A stretch of DNA of 64,000 nucleotides. Origin: Coriaria nepalensis. Taxonomy: Eukaryota; Streptophyta; Magnoliopsida; Cucurbitales; Coriariaceae. This document shows, piece after piece, positions 35,430 through 46,847 of this stretch. The notes beneath the pieces were generated by a model. The model did not search any database, was not told where the DNA came from, and saw only the letters and a program-made list of their open reading frames with translations. The stretch covers positions 8,898,001 through 8,962,000 of the forward strand of contig CP114484.1 in the NCBI GenBank assembly GCA_027186245.1. Reading direction: 5' to 3'. Within the stretch, counting starts at the first letter, position 1, and each line of letters starts with the position of its first letter. Position numbers and translations under genes: made by a program.

Positions 35430-36930
35430 AAGACGACCCTCTTAGATCAGCCTTTCAATCTTCCTCTTCTGATGTAAGCAATCCTCTATCTTATGACCAT
35501 GATCTGCATGGTATCTACAGTAAACTCTTTGGTCTCGCTGAGTCCGTGCACTTTTAAGTTGCTTAGGGCTTTGAATATATTATGGTTTATGTAGCGGTTG
35601 TATATCGCATCTATTTCGGCTACCAGAGGTGTGAAATTGTCCCTGAAGAGGGGTGTCATTTTTTTTCTTCTCTAGGCTTCTCCTCTCATCCTCTTTCCTT
35701 TTTCTATCTTCCTTCCGTTCACCATTTCCCTTCGGCTCCTCTCTTTCCTTTTTCTTTCCATTCCTCTACTACTATTCCCCCTTTCTCCCTGACTTCTTAC
35801 CTGAGTTATGAGGATCTTCTCAGCTACTCCTATCCTCTTTGCCTCTAATAAGGCCTCAACATATGAACCAAAATGCTTCTTTCCTGATAGGCTGATGAGC
35901 TTCTTATCTGTCGTGCCCCCTAAGAAGGCATGTTAAACCCCTATGTCCCTAGGTCGGTCTACATTCTTCGAGGCTCGATTGAACCTTTCCACATAGTCTA
36001 ATAGATTTTCTCCCGGACTCTGCCTTATAGTATAAAGACTTATGAGGGACGTCTCGTGTTAGCCGCACCCTAAAAATTTGACATGAATAACTTCTTCAGC
36101 TCGTCGAATGAATTAATAGAGCCTGGCGCGAGAGACCTGTACCAATCACTAGCTGAATCAATCAATGTGATATGAAAACATTAGCACATCAACTCATCTG
36201 ACATAGCATTCATCCTCATGTAGGTTTTGTATGAGTTCATGTGGTTTCGGAGATCCTTTGTCCCATCATACATTATGGTTAGAGCTCTGAACTTATTTGG
36301 TAATTGTGCATTTTGGACTCTTTCCATAAACAGACTTTTCCGCTCATCCATACACAGCATGGTGCTCTTTCCTATCGCCTCCAGTTCCTTCATTTGCTTT
36401 GTCAGCACTTGTGAGGGTGTCTCGTGTCCTTCAACACTTATGAGGGGATCGGATTCCAAGCAGTATCTGTTAAATTACCTCGCTCTCCCCCTGCCGCGAC
36501 CATCCTTAAGCGAGACGCTGCATCATCCTCCTCATATTGGGATCCCACCGGGGGGCGTATGCATATCCTTTGTGGTTCCTCTCTTTCTTCCGACCTCACT
36601 CCTACCCTTATTTCCATGATTCTTGCTTCTATAGAATGCTCCACCACCTGGCTCATTCTTTCCACTAGGCCCTTCTTCATCCTTTCGATGGCCGGCAATA
36701 TGTCCACTCCACTATTTTCCACTGGAGGGGTTTGCGGAGGCGTTGATCTTCTTCTAGCTATGCTTGCCGAATGTGTTATTCTTCCTTTAGGTAAGGGCGG
36801 GAGGACTCCTTTTCCTTTATCTCTCTCCCCCCCTTCACTCTCACCTATCTACTCTCCTCCCACATCCTCCATGTTGTATCCTCATTTCAATCAAGCTCTT
36901 GATTTGTTGGAATTTGAAACTGAAGACAAT
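35430..36930 (-). pseudogene. Tat element gag region
   Basis: Two open parts, 36722-36438 and 36459-36181, overlap in different frames. The second contains QNAQLPNKFRALTIMYDGTK and DLRNHMNSYKTYMRMNAMSD, a typical retrotransposon gag core. A damaged continuation with SPGENLLDYVERFNRASKNV-like residues follows towards 35900. Basic, Arg/Lys/Glu-rich stretches follow down to the protease. Confidence 0.8.
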
Positions 36931-36934
36931 CATT

Positions 36935-36952
36935 CCCACAGTCGGTGCCAAA
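36935..36952 (-). other. Primer-binding site of the Tat element
   Basis: On the minus strand the bases after the 5' LTR read TTTGGCACCGACTGTGGG, close to the TTTGGCGCCGTCTGTGGG form common in Tat-type elements. This fixes the orientation of the element. Confidence 0.8.
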
Positions 36953-36953
36953 C

Positions 36954-37687
36954 TGTTGACATAGATTTTCATTTGTTACGAAGGGCTCTATAATCCACAG
37001 TATGTCCCAAAGATCTATTCTACATTAACCAATAAACTACGGCTGGGGTGGTAGTTGGCTAACTCCATTTCGACGCTCTAGTCAGTTTTCTAGAAGGATA
37101 ATAGGGTAATATTGAAAGTATTTGTAATTCTCTTAGGAAATTTTCATTACCTCTTACTGTTAAGACATTTGGTTTTATACTTGGTTTAAGCTGGGAGGCT
37201 CCAGACAGCTTTACATGTGTCGCCCCTTCATTGCTCTACTCTCTGCTCTATGACGGGTGTCAGCGCCCTGCAATCTGACATAGCAGGGATCTGTTCCCAC
37301 TCACCTATTCTTCTAGGTAGCAAGGCGCTACCCTAGTCTGACATCTTCCAGGGCACCTCAATGCGTAGCAGTGCCACCCTTGTCTGACATACCAAGGACA
37401 AAGTCTCTACTCAAGTGTCAGTTGCTTTCCACTTGTCCACTCGTTCACTCATATTGCCAATATCTGAACTGAGTGAGGAAATACCTAGCTCAACTTCAGC
37501 ATTTTCTTGAGACTTTTCGCCTCATCAAAATATGAAAAACTGAACTGATGTCACCTTAGACCTTTCGTACCTCATCCTAAGATATTATCTACCCTCAACA
37601 CTCTATTTCTATAATCTTAAGTTGACAACGCTCAACCTCAGTCTCTGAAACTGCCCATCTGAGATTCTCCTAAAATTGAGTATAATA
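36954..37687 (-). repeat. 5' LTR of the Tat element
   Basis: The LTR begins TGTTGACATAG on the plus strand and matches the other LTR up to GAGTATAATA. The last bases have changed from ACA. Many substitutions and small gaps separate the two LTRs. Confidence 0.83.
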
Positions 37688-38703
37688 TATATTATAAGTG
37701 TATAGTTATGCTTTCGGTAAGTAGTAATAATATTGACACTAAAATATTAATCTAGTCCAGAAAAGATTCATGGTTTGAACCAGGTAAAAATTTCTCTTTC
37801 AATCCATCGCCAGCTTTGACGATATAGGTAAAGATTTATGAAATGTTGTGCATGTGCTGTAATGCAGTCAGCTTCAACTGGCTGGCTTCCCCGCCGCCAC
37901 TGAGCTTGAGCTTTTACTTTCGGCTGAACATGTAACCAACCCACTTATCTTTTCCGGTTTAGTTTTTATCCACTTCTTTTAAACCGGTTGACAATCCGTA
38001 CGCATTGAAATAAAAGATCTCCCTCTAGGTTGCCCCACCGGATTTATGACTTTTTCTCTGAAACATTTCACCTCTTAATTTCTCTTTTATTTCTGGTTGG
38101 TCTGGTTGATCTGTGTGATCGTATTAAGAGTTGTGCTTCTCATGTTAAATTTCCATAGTATGATTTTCGGTTTAGAATCTTATAGATGGAAATCTGTTGT
38201 TAAGTTTGAGGTCTTGTTATGCTTGTATAGATTCTGTATTATATCATAGTATAGTGAGATTTGACAATTGCCAGAACCCAACATGGATGTAATCTCTAGA
38301 TCATTTTGATCTTTGAGGTGAACAATGATAACAATCTCTATAGATCATTTTGATCTCAATCTCGTTCTTTTTTATGGAGCCTGATAACACATGTTCTTTG
38401 AACGATGCTGAACGAGTAGTACTTTTGACTTTTATGTGGGACCCATCAATAAATAATCAAAAAATCTCCTTTTCCTTACTTAAACTGAACGACGGAAGAA
38501 AGTTTTCATAACTTCCATAATTTTCACTCGAAAACGAACAAACAAACAAAAAAGGGGGTTGGCGCTTGCACCTCAAAACTGCTCTGAGCTCACGAAATGG
38601 CTTCAACCTCGATCACCACAGAAATTTCTGCAAATCTATAACTCAACTTTGATCAACAATTTCAATTAACTACGACATTTTTCTCTATCCATTTCCACTC
38701 TCC
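37688..38703 (+). promoter_or_regulatory. Spacer and promoter side of the PHT4;5-like pseudogene
   Basis: I see no gene here. A Cys-poor, pyrimidine-rich leader-like stretch (about 38600-38703) precedes the first ATG at 38704. No clear TATA box was identified. Confidence 0.4.
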
Positions 38704-41700
38704 ATGAACTCTGCAATCTCTCTCGACGCCCAAATTCCGTCTCCTTCTCCTGCAATTATCCGAAGCCATAAGTTTCTCGGACTGAATTCCAGTAAATCCA
38801 ATCTCCCCCTCTGTTTTACCGGCGCAGTGAAGCGGAGCTTCCTCAATAACGTTTCGTCGAGCAGCTTACTGCTCAGAATTCCGTTCCGACATCACTCCGT
38901 CAGTTTCCGTGCAGTTCGATCATCGTCCCGTATTAGGGTTTCTTCCGATGATACTCCGGGTCGGTTCATTTCACGTGGACGGCGGTGAAGCTCAGCCACC
39001 GAGCTTCTTAGAGTTTATCACTTCGGAGAGAGTTAAGGTAGTGGCGATGCTTGCCTTGGCTCTCTCGCTTTGTAATGCTGATCGGGTTGTGATGTCTGTG
39101 GCTATTGTACCGATGTCTCTCGCTAACGGATGGAGCCGATCGTTTGCTGGGATTGTTCAGGTGATTTCGTTGACTATGTTATGGTTGACTTTGTCATGCT
39201 TATACACTCTGTTTGGTAGCAGGGAAAGAAAACTAGAGAAGTCCAAGTGAGATGCACAATATTTTTCATTTTCTTTAGCTGAAGTATATAATGCCAATAG
39301 CTGAGCGTTTAAGTTCTCAGTGACATTCATCAGCATATATTTTTAAGGTGATTTGTTCATACTTCATATTACAAACACAATTGGTAAAATATCTTTCTAC
39401 TTGGAAAAGTAGCTGTTAAATACTTAAAATTGAGGCTTCTATGTAATTAAATTCGGATCTCCTCTATCATAAAATTTGAAAGAATGGAGATAATTTTTTT
39501 TTCTTTCATTCAGCTTGTAGGCTATAGCATGAGGCATATAATCTGCATCAAGCACCAGGATTATAGAATTCAGGGGAGTGTCAGAGAGAATTTTTGAGGA
39601 GTAAATTGCCCAATATCTACGGACATCTATCACACACACTCTCACACACAAGTGTATTACTGTAATATATGGTGGTGACTGAGAATCCTTGCTCAGTATG
39701 TAATTACTGGCCCATCAATTGCACAGAAAGACATCCTACTCCCCCAACATGGCTCATTATTACAATGATATTCATCCAAATTGAAAAGAAAAACTTGAAA
39801 TTATCATGGAAATCTACTATATACGAAATAATACAAGTTCTTTACCACTTGGGCTATAATGTATTACGTTCCTTGAACTATAGAAATTTGCTGGTGTTTC
39901 AACCGTCTCTAACTGAATGGGTAAACACATTCTACAGTCTTCATTCCTCTGGGGTTACCTGGTTTCTCCAATTGCTGGAGGGGCTCTTGTTGACTACTAT
40001 GGTGGCAAGATTGTTATGACTTGGGGTGTGGCTTTGTGGTCTCTAGCAACCTTTCTTACTCCCTGGGCGTCTCAAAATTCTTTGTGGGTTCTCCTTTTCA
40101 TGCGGGCTTTGCTTGGCATTGCAGAAGGTGTGGCTCTTCCTTGCATGAACAACATGGTAGCTGGGTAACTAAATTTAAAACACATGGTATTTCATCAAGT
40201 GCAATTGTGTATATATTTTGTCATCTAAAAGGTCAGTGAAACTATATAATTCTGTTGACCATTTCTGTAGATGGTTCCCTCAAACAGAGCGTGCTAGAGC
40301 TGTTGGGATTGCAATGGCCGGATTTCAGCTAGGAAGCTCAATAGGACTCTTGCTTTCTCCAATTTTTATGTCACAAGGTGGCATATTTGGACCATTTGTC
40401 ATATTTGGATCATCTGGTTTTCTTTGGGTTCTGGTATGGCTATCTGCAATGTCAAGTAGTCCTGACTGAAGTCCTCACATATCAAAATATGAGTTGGACT
40501 ATGTGCTGAACAAGAAGCAGAAATCTCCTGTGGCGGAGAACAAACCTAGGACAGCAAAAGTTATTCCTCCTTTCACACGCTTGCTTTCTAAATTGCAGCA
40601 TGGGCCATTATTGCTGCAAATGCCATGCATAGCTGGGTAATGCATAAACAACTCACTCCATTTATTCTCTGGATATTGTTTGGTTTTCATGATTCAATGT
40701 CACTACATACGTGGAATTGTTTGTTGATGCTATAAGTCTGACATCAAGGCCCTGTTTCTAAGAAACTTTCTCTTCTGATTCATCATCCTGCAGGGCTTCT
40801 TTGTTATTCTTTCGTGGATGCCTATTTACTTCAACTCGGTAAGGATTAGTACGTACCTAAATGTTATTAATTTCATTTTGCTTTTTCTAGTTTTTCATTA
40901 CTTCCTCTTCTTGTTACAACACTACATGCACTACATGCATTAAATGGAAAGTGTGAATTAAAAAGTTCTATTTGTACTGCAGGTTTATCATGTTGATCTC
41001 AGACTAGCAGCATGGTTTAGTGCTGTTCCCTGGACTGTGATGGCAGTCATGGGATACTTTGCTGGAGTTTGGTCGGACAAGTTAATACAAGGTGGAACCA
41101 GTGTCACATTGACTCGCAAGATCATGGAGGTTCAAGATTTGTCATGATTAATTGAGAGATTAGGGATTGGGGGGCTTTGAGTCATTTGCTTAATTGGGAG
41201 CTGTTAGATTAGATCTTATTTTAAAATAGATATAACGGTTGTAGATAAGGTGTGGTTGATTTATTATTTTTAGGAGCTTCAAGTTTATAAAAATGAATAT
41301 TGTACCTCGCCTCATCCCCAACTGTTAGATCTATTTTAAAAATAGATCTAACGACTCCTAATTAAACAGATAACTCCTCTGACAAATTAGGCCGAGGAGC
41401 CCCCCAAACCCGATTAATTGAATAGATTCTTTCTTTAGCATCATTTAAACTGTAGGAATTTTCCTCCTTTGACCATCTGTGCACATCTTTTTCTCCTGAA
41501 CTTTCTCATTCTGTAGTAATTCCTGTAGTCTTCGTCCAATCTGTTCCATTTTTCACTTTAAATGTCTTTTACTTTTTTCTAAGTCTATTTCTGCCTTCTC
41601 TTCAGTCGGTTGGTTTAATGGGTCCCGGGATTTCCCTAATTGGCCTTGTTACTGCAAGAAGTCCGGCAATTGCATCTGCATGGCTTACTCTTGCCGTTGG

Positions 41701-42387
41701 ACTGAAATCCTTCAGCCATAGTGGTTTTCTTGTGAATCTTCAGGTTGGTCTAATGAATAACCTAAATAGTAGGAGTTCAGCCAAAATTCATTTTCCTTCC
41801 TCTAACAATTCCCCTGTTTCTTTCTATTACCAGGAGATCGCCCCACAATACTCTGGCGTTTTACATGGTACTGTTATTATTTTATTGTAATTTTGTTATG
41901 TTTGGTCTTGTTTAGTCATTGGAAATGTTGTATCACTCAATCACGAAGCACTTGGTAAGCAGGTATTCCTTAGAATGTGTTTGGGTAAGCAGTCGAAATC
42001 GGCAGTATTAGTGAACTGCAACCGAAGTGGGGTTTTGTGAGCCCAAATAGGAATCTAGGTTTGCTTATGTGGGCACTGGGCCAACTGGAATTTACTCTAA
42101 AACCCACATTTGGTACCCAACGGCCACCTCTTTCAGAGAGGATCTAGGATATTTGGGACCAACTTTTCTTTCATATGATAACATGCACTATTTTTCTGGA
42201 TCCAGGAATTTCTAATACAGCAGGCACATTGGCTGCTATTCTGGGGACAGTTGGAGCCGGTTTCTTTGTTGAACGTACAGGTTCTTTCAGAGGTTTCTCT
42301 TTGCTTACTACTACCTCAGCATTATATATTCTGGCAGCCATCTTCTACAATCTCTCCGCAACTGGAGAGAGAGTAAATTTTGATTAG
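38704..42387 (+). pseudogene. PHT4;5/ANTR6-like plastid anion (phosphate) transporter, recently inactivated
   Basis: The exons are 38704-39160, 39938-40164, 40271-40636, 40794-40838, 40983-41129, 41606-41743, 41834-41867 and 42206-42387, all with good splice borders. The product would be a PHT4-family anion transporter with a Ser-rich plastid transit peptide. Landmarks are CNADRVVMSVAIVPMSLANG, SSFLWGYLVSPIAGGALVD, MRALLGIAEGVALPCMNNMV and EIAPQYSGVLHG. Three lesions break it: an extra G near 38975 that shifts the frame before DGGEAQPPSFLEF, a TGA at 40467-40469 where the family has CGA (Arg) after SSPD, and a lost base near 40595 before WAIIAANAMHSW. All else reads normally, so the loss is young, or some lesions are assembly errors. 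Confidence 0.85.
41156..41412. mobile_element. Mutator-type MITE in an intron of the PHT4;5-like pseudogene
   Basis: This 257 bp palindromic element lies in the intron between exons 5 and 6. It is flanked by an exact 9-base duplication, ATTAATTGA, at 41147-41155 and 41413-41421. The ends (GGGATTGGGGGGCT on the left, and the reverse complement of AGCCCCCCAAACCCG on the right) form terminal inverted repeats. Inner arms around GTTAGATCTATTTTAAAA add to the palindrome. Confidence 0.85.
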
Positions 42388-43185
42388 GATGGTGAGTCTC
42401 TGGTCTTCATGTCACTAAATTCATCCCTCCTTTCTAAAGAATATAATGTTCATGGGAGCTTAACTTTCCTTTGGGGATTTGCCAGCTGAGTTATTGTTCC
42501 TTAATGAAAGAATCTGGTAATATTTCAATTAGACTGAAGTACTGTCAGTATCTTGCTGTTGTTAAACAGGTAGGTGAAGGAGATTATAGACCATTCTCAG
42601 TTGATGATGTATATAAGCTGTGGATGATATTTATTGACACACAAAACTATCAACTTGGAGCAATTCTAGCTGGTACACTGAGAGTTAGGCCATATACCCT
42701 CTTCACACTTAACATGCGCATTGTTTGTCTGTTAGGTAGACTGTGCAGTTTATGTACTTGTAATCGCTCATCTATTACACTATGTTAAAGATTTCTGCTT
42801 CATCATTTCTTTTCGTTTACAAAAAATCAAGTAACAAATATTACAAAATCCAACTACACATCTTCGTATTCCCATGCGCCCCTAAAAATCGAACCGAACC
42901 AAATATGCCCTTCAAATTTTATGAGTCGAAGGGAAAGAAAAATCAAAATAATAAAAAAACCGTTTCGTTTTCATTCAGATAGAACAAGTACACAACTTGT
43001 AGACAGTAAACAGCATTTAGACTTGAGTCATTCAACAAAGTCGAGAACAAACCGCTGCTCTTTGCTCAAACGCTCTCAACTAATAGTATGGCTATAGTAC
43101 TACTCAAACACCATGTCTGTCAATCAACCATGGTAGCCCGCTCAGATTCTCTTCAAGACGAAGGTGAAGCAGACCTAGAACTGAC
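42388..43185. other. 3' flanks of the PHT4;5-like pseudogene and SR45a
   Basis: This is convergent space holding the 3' untranslated parts of both genes. The plus frame 42471-42788 has no family match. I see no further gene. Confidence 0.5.
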
Positions 43186-44963
43186 CTACCCTGAAACCGA
43201 TCTAGAGCTCACACTCACACTCCGACTCCTAGAACTGCTTCTAGAAGAATAACTCTCCCGAGAATACCTTCCCCTAGATTTCCAACTCCTCGATCTAGGA
43301 GAAGGGCTTCTTCCACCATATCCTCTCCTTGCACCCCCCCTTGGTTCAGGGGAAATACTTCTAGAATAGCTCCTCCTTGCGCTCCTCCTTGCACTCCTCC
43401 TTGGAGACACACTGCGTGAGTGACTCCTCCTAGAGATCCTCCTTGCATAGTACTGATCATAAGGTGAGTAAGACCTATCCTGTCGGGTGACAAGTGGTGA
43501 TCTTCTATATGGAGATTGAGATCGAGAGTAGGATCTCCGACGATTGTAATAATCGGGCGAGCCATATCTTCTGCCCCGATGGTACTGGTGGGGGGGATAT
43601 GATCTGCGGCTTCTGGAGTATGGTGAGTAAGATCTACTACGTTCGGATGAATAGCCAGGTGACCTAGACCTGCTCCTGCTCCTGCTCCCCCGGAATGAAG
43701 AATAGCTAGGAGACCGATGAGGGGAGTAACTAGGAGACCTTCGACGCACTGCATATAAAATATAGGAGTACTATATCTGAGAGAGAGAGAGAGAGAGAGA
43801 GAGAGATACAAGGTATCCAAGAGAGATACAAGGTATCTAAGTAGGTACAAGGTATCCACATCCTATAGAACTCTTACCATGAACTGTTCTCAATCCAAGA
43901 TACCTTCCTGGAGTAGGAGTTCTTCCTCTCCGCCGCCGAGCCTGCAAGCGATATGATAGCTAGAGTATGAGATGAGATTGCTATATTAATATGGACGCAA
44001 AGAAGATACTTGAGACGAAGGCTAGGATACATGATAAAAGAACATAGAGAAATTCAATAATTCAACAGTTAGTAGCTGAAACAATAAAAGTAATCAATCA
44101 CATGAAGAGGAGGGAAATGCAGGGCATACAACCCCATAGGCCTGAAACTTGAGGAGTTTGATTTGTTTGTTTTGTGTAGTTTGAATTTGGTGAAGAGCTG
44201 CTACACACAGCTAACCTGCTGCCACAAAAACTTCAGGTGGGAAGAAGTAGAGTTTTTACGAAGTCGAGGAACTAGTAATAGCAAACCATCTAGAATATCG
44301 ATTCAAGTTGACAACAGTGTAAATGAACAAGGATTATTTTATTATTTTATTTTATTTTCTTATCAATCTAGCTTGCCCTCAAAGAACATATGGAATAAAC
44401 CTTGTACCTTCTCAACAGTAATAACACGGCCTTCAAGCACAGACTGATTCAAATACTTAAGGCAGCACCTGGCCTCCTCTACATTAGACATTGTAACAAA
44501 TCCAAAACCACGGGATTCTCTTGTCCATGGATCAACCACCAGATGGACGTCAACCACCTAAGAGATTCAACTCAATAATCAGTATCCATATGTGTAGGGC
44601 CATCCAAGGAAGCTAAAAAGATTTGAGCTCAGAAAAACCGAATGGATATTATTACCTTCCCCTCAGTAGCAAAATGCTTTTCAAGTTCCCTCTTTGTTAT
44701 CCGTGGTGACAAACCAGTCACATATAGATTGTTACCAGGATTGTCCACGTCTCTTGAAGGGCTCCTATGAAGTAAATAAAGGAGGTAAAAAGAAATGAGT
44801 GGCCAAAAATTACATTCACAGATATCAGACCTGAACACCTTGAGACAGTACTTGAACAATACCTGGACCTGCTTCTTGAACATGATAGAGACCTCGAAAG
44901 AGAGCGACTGTATCGTCTGTAAGAGGGGGAACGTGAATACCTTGACCTTTTAGAGTACGACAT
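43186..44963 (-). CDS. SR45a: SR45a/transformer-2-like serine/arginine-rich splicing factor, five coding exons
   Basis: In coding order the exons are 44963-44863, 44764-44656, 44557-44408, 43941-43878 and 43748-43186, giving 328 residues with matching phases. The protein starts MSYSKRSRYSRSPSYRRYSR, an N-terminal RS stretch. One RRM follows, with RNP2 LYVTGL and RNP1 RGFGFVTM. The linker ARRRRGRTPTPGRYLGLRT is a Tra2/SR45a mark. A long RS/RY-rich C-terminal domain ends in SRSVSG. It is a nuclear pre-mRNA splicing regulator. The first coding exon starts exactly at an acceptor, so a leader exon lies upstream near 45701-45810 with a donor CGAG/GTTCTTC. The gene looks intact. Related genes are known for stress-linked alternative splicing. 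Confidence 0.93.
43778..43860. repeat. GA repeat and short tandem repeat in an SR45a intron
   Basis: About 13 GA units start at 43780, followed by two to three copies of GAGATACAAGGTATCCAA-like units. It lies in the intron before the last coding exon. Confidence 0.75.
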
Positions 44964-45834
44964 CTGCAAGATCCAAGGAATGAAAGAGCTCATATTTAAT
45001 ATCGTTCCGTAAAAAGTTGATCACGTGAGCAGCCAAAACTAAACCCCTTCATTTTTCAAAAAGCTGATCAAGATTGGCAAGAAATTATTACAAGTTTGCA
45101 AAAACCGTCAGCACCAAAATCTATTAAGCCTTAAATCGGACCAGTAGTCTTATGGCCAAAAATGACAACAACAATCCAAAAAAGAACTCATTTAACCTTA
45201 CAAAGATGTCGCCCATGAAGAAGTAGAGTAAAAGGGAAAACGTAGAATTTTGTTTTTCATAAGCTACAACTAAAAATTGATGAATCTTATCAAAATTGAC
45301 AGACTTTCAAAATTTTATTTTAATCTGAACTAATGTCGATTCGCCATCTTTTCAAACACATATTTAACTCAAAACGCGAAGAAGCGTGATTATTTAGGAT
45401 TCCAAACTACAACACCATAATCTTATGCCTTTAGTTAGAGCCAGGTATTAACATATTTCTTGAATCTAAAGCACAAAATTACTTGCAGCAATCGAAGAGA
45501 AGAAAACAATAAAAACCAAAACTAAAATATATTTAACACGTAAGTTCTTCCTGTACCGCAAAAAGTTCTACAAGCAATTTTCAGGCTGATATGCATCCGG
45601 TTATATCGGTTCCGTACGATAGTCCAAGACAGGGAAAAAAAAAAGCACAGGAGGCAAACGAAATAGAAAGCTCAAGATAATAAAGGAAGAAGAAGAACCT
45701 CGTTGATTATTGGATAGCTCCCAACTCCTCTGCCTCGTTCCAATTCCGTATGCAGAGTCGAATCAAGCACACAGCAATGCCTCAACGGGGAAGGAAAGAT
45801 TCTGAAATGAAGGTGGCAAAGGGGAAGGAATCGA

Positions 45835-45966
45835 TTTATATATGGGTGAACCAGAGAGAAGCTTCTAGAGGATCGGACGCCAAGCGGTATTAAATTACGG
45901 TTGAATTTTTCCCGGTCCGGTTCTTATCCCTTGAGACGCATTTACGGTTCGCGTCGTGGCCACGTG
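45835..45966 (-). promoter_or_regulatory. SR45a promoter with TATA box, heat-shock element and G-box
   Basis: On the minus strand a TATATAAA box lies at 45842-45835, about 25 bases from the likely leader start. Sixteen bases further upstream is a heat-shock element (45858-45870): on the plus strand GAA GC TTC TA GAG, that is, two perfect and one near-perfect nGAAn units in alternation. A CACGTG G-box lies at 45961-45966. This fits a heat- and light-responsive gene, as described for SR45a in Arabidopsis. Confidence 0.65.
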
Positions 45967-46847
45967 CCATCTCGTAAGGAACTTGGACAATTTTTTCTCT
46001 TACTAAAAAAAAAATTTATTCAAATTTATACATAATTTAAAATAAATATTTATATTAATTATGTGATTAATAAATTAATAAATTAATAAATTATGATATA
46101 AATATTTATTAAATTCAAATAAGTTAATAAATAATTATATAAATTTATCTGAATTTAAAATCACTGTCATTTAAAAAAAAATTACAGAATCATTTTCGAA
46201 AAATTACAAAATTAGGGTCGGCATTGACCCGCCAAAGTGCATGGAGGAGAGCGAGGGAGGTATAAACTCGTCATTTCACCACACACGTGTTGGATGAGGG
46301 GTAGCATGAAAAACGATAAGACTTAACCACTTTATTTAAATTTTAATTAAATTTAATGATTTGATCATTATTTAATTTAAAAATTAATGGATAGACTCAT
46401 TTACTCAAAATTTAAAAATTTAATCACATGCTTAAATTAATTATAATTATAATCATATTTAATATAATATATAAAATTTATATTTATAATATCTGAAAAG
46501 AAGCGAACTTAAAAATTTCTCAAAATTATGATCTTACACTCTTACACTTGTCTTCCAAAACTCTATATATATAGATTGCATGCGAAATTTTAGAGACATT
46601 GATTTTATGTTTACACGAGAAAAATTCACTTGGAAAATGGATATAGAGAAAGATAATGATCCGATTACATACAAACCTCTTATCATATTTCTTCCAAGTT
46701 CAAACTATGTTTATGCGAATCTTAGAATTATACTCTTGACTAACTCGATCGATACGATGATATAGTAAATCTTATCACTTCTTAGGATTTATATCCCATC
46801 ACCAAATAATATGCTTCTTACAAAGATGAAATGTTGGAGAGTAGCAT
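45967..46847. other. AT-rich spacer
   Basis: Non-coding AT-rich DNA with direct repeats of AATAAATTAATAAATTA near 46065-46095. The frame at 46580-46765 has no family match. Confidence 0.5.

Larger units (their letters stand above)
27160..37687 (-). mobile_element. Ty3/gypsy retrotransposon of the Tat lineage, about 10.5 kb
   Basis: The element lies on the minus strand between two related LTRs. Next to the right-hand (5') LTR is a primer-binding site. Gag, protease, RT, RNase H, a second RNase H and integrase follow in that order on the minus strand, and a plus-strand additional frame lies between integrase and the 3' LTR. A second RNase H, a long 3' region and additional frames are marks of Tat-lineage elements. 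Stops and frameshifts run through all domains and the LTRs differ at many sites, so it is old and inactive. No target duplication was confirmed because its flanks are AT-rich. Confidence 0.9.

Noticed and set aside
36424..36993. Long plus-strand open frame opposite the Tat gag
   Set aside because: It is the antisense shadow of the gag region; its residues show no domain, and it runs into the LTR junction.
37768..37790. GGTTTGAACC motif resembling a tRNA/SINE B-box
   Set aside because: It has no matching A-box at the right distance, no cloverleaf and no A- or T-rich tail; it is simply a short palindrome.
42471..42788. Possible extra exon of the PHT4;5-like gene
   Set aside because: The family end (ATGERVNFD and a stop) is already reached at 42,387, and this frame has no similarity.
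43215..43859. 214-codon minus-strand frame overlapping SR45a
   Set aside because: It is a shifted-frame shadow of the RS domain and crosses a clear intron with a GA repeat.
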